The position numbers were made by a program, and so were the translations under genes. Positions 32,899 through 33,071 of a stretch of DNA of 33,071 nt are shown in pieces. The stretch is from assembly GCF_902729355.1 (NCBI RefSeq), contig NZ_CACVCC010000026.1:1-33071 (forward strand), given 5' to 3'. The stretch comes from Streptococcus sp. S784/96/1. Lineage in GTDB: Bacteria; Bacillota; Bacilli; Lactobacillales; Streptococcaceae. The stretch's first letter is position 1, and every line of letters begins with the position of its first letter. Under the pieces are notes generated by a model that made no database searches, was not told where the DNA came from, and was given only the letters and a program-made list of their open reading frames with translations.

Positions 32899-32926
32899 AT
32901 TATAAAACTTTTTTAAAATTTGTAAA
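32899..32926 (-). promoter_or_regulatory. Promoter of nagA
   Basis: On the minus strand TTTACA (32926-32921), a 16-nt spacer and a perfect TATAAT (32904-32899). The IS3-family end begins close upstream, but these core elements are intact. Confidence 0.6.
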
Positions 32927-32957
32927 TGAAAAAAGCAGGCACCCTGTCAAGCCCCGT

Positions 32958-33071
32958 CTAAAATAGACAGTGTAAAAAAGAATATAAGTTAGTAAGGTAT
33001 GACTCCCTGAATTCCATAGGGGTCATACCTTTTAATATTTCTTGTGGTCTATCATAGTTATACCAGTCCAT
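32958..33071 (-). CDS. IS3-family transposase, C-terminal end (cut by window edge)
   Basis: The last 37 codons of an integrase-core transposase. MDWYNYDRPQEILKGMTPME is the typical IS3 OrfB ending, in which the family has YNYxRxQ and LKGMTPxE(Y/F)R. The 3' end of the frame (TNLYSFLHCLF) is followed by a likely element end near 32930-32960. The gene starts outside the window, so completeness is unknown. Confidence 0.8.
   Translation of the reverse strand: MDWYNYDRPQEILKGMTPMEFRESYLTNLYSFLHCLF

Overview
The window is low-GC Firmicute DNA. Gene content and IS families point to Streptococcus, most likely Streptococcus suis or a close relative; the species is my inference. Nearly all host genes are on the minus strand. 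The window reads as a series of metabolic modules whose borders are marked by IS elements: IS30 at the left edge and at 23.2-24.3 kb, an ISL3 wreck at 19.2-20.5 kb, and an IS3-family end at the right edge.

Region 1 (1-4.0 kb): an IS30 end has cut off a small gene downstream of ilvB-ilvN-ilvC (branched-chain amino acid synthesis). The ilv operon has a sigma-A promoter, a 13/15 CodY box just downstream of it, and an unannotated 31-residue leader ORF in which 17 residues are Ile, Leu or Val.

Region 2 (4.0-19.2 kb): a complete glycosaminoglycan (hyaluronan/chondroitin) utilisation locus. HylA, anchored to the wall by LPDTG, cuts the polymer outside the cell. A mannose-family PTS (EIIA, EIIB, EIIC, EIID plus a YajC-like protein) imports unsaturated disaccharides. 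Ugl splits them, and DhuI (RpiB-type isomerase), DhuD (SDR dehydrogenase), KdgK and KdgA take the unsaturated uronate to pyruvate and glyceraldehyde-3-phosphate. A cytosolic heparinase II/III-type lyase and the LacI-type regulator RegR end the locus. Two promoters (before dhuD and before EIIA) have the same layout: TTGACA-17-TAAAAT, an ACCGGT-centred operator and a cre-like site. A decayed Nudix gene follows regR.

Region 3 (19.2-24.3 kb): a badly broken ISL3 transposase abuts fakA, followed by asp23 (with a long, possibly structured leader) and rpmB. A complete IS30 copy flanked by 13-bp direct repeats lies upstream of the intact rpmB promoter.

Region 4 (24.5-33.07 kb): an APC-family amino acid permease, class II fructose-bisphosphate aldolase, then an aldo/keto reductase, a DXP-synthase-like thiamine enzyme and a cysteine-free MerR regulator in one overlapping operon. 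A second aldo/keto reductase, nagA and an IS3-family transposase end follow. The merR operon and the second reductase each have a MerR-type promoter (19-bp spacer) with a matching CTTAG...CTAAG dyad in the same position. This small regulon is the most novel-looking system here.

I saw no tRNA, rRNA, CRISPR array or prophage gene.
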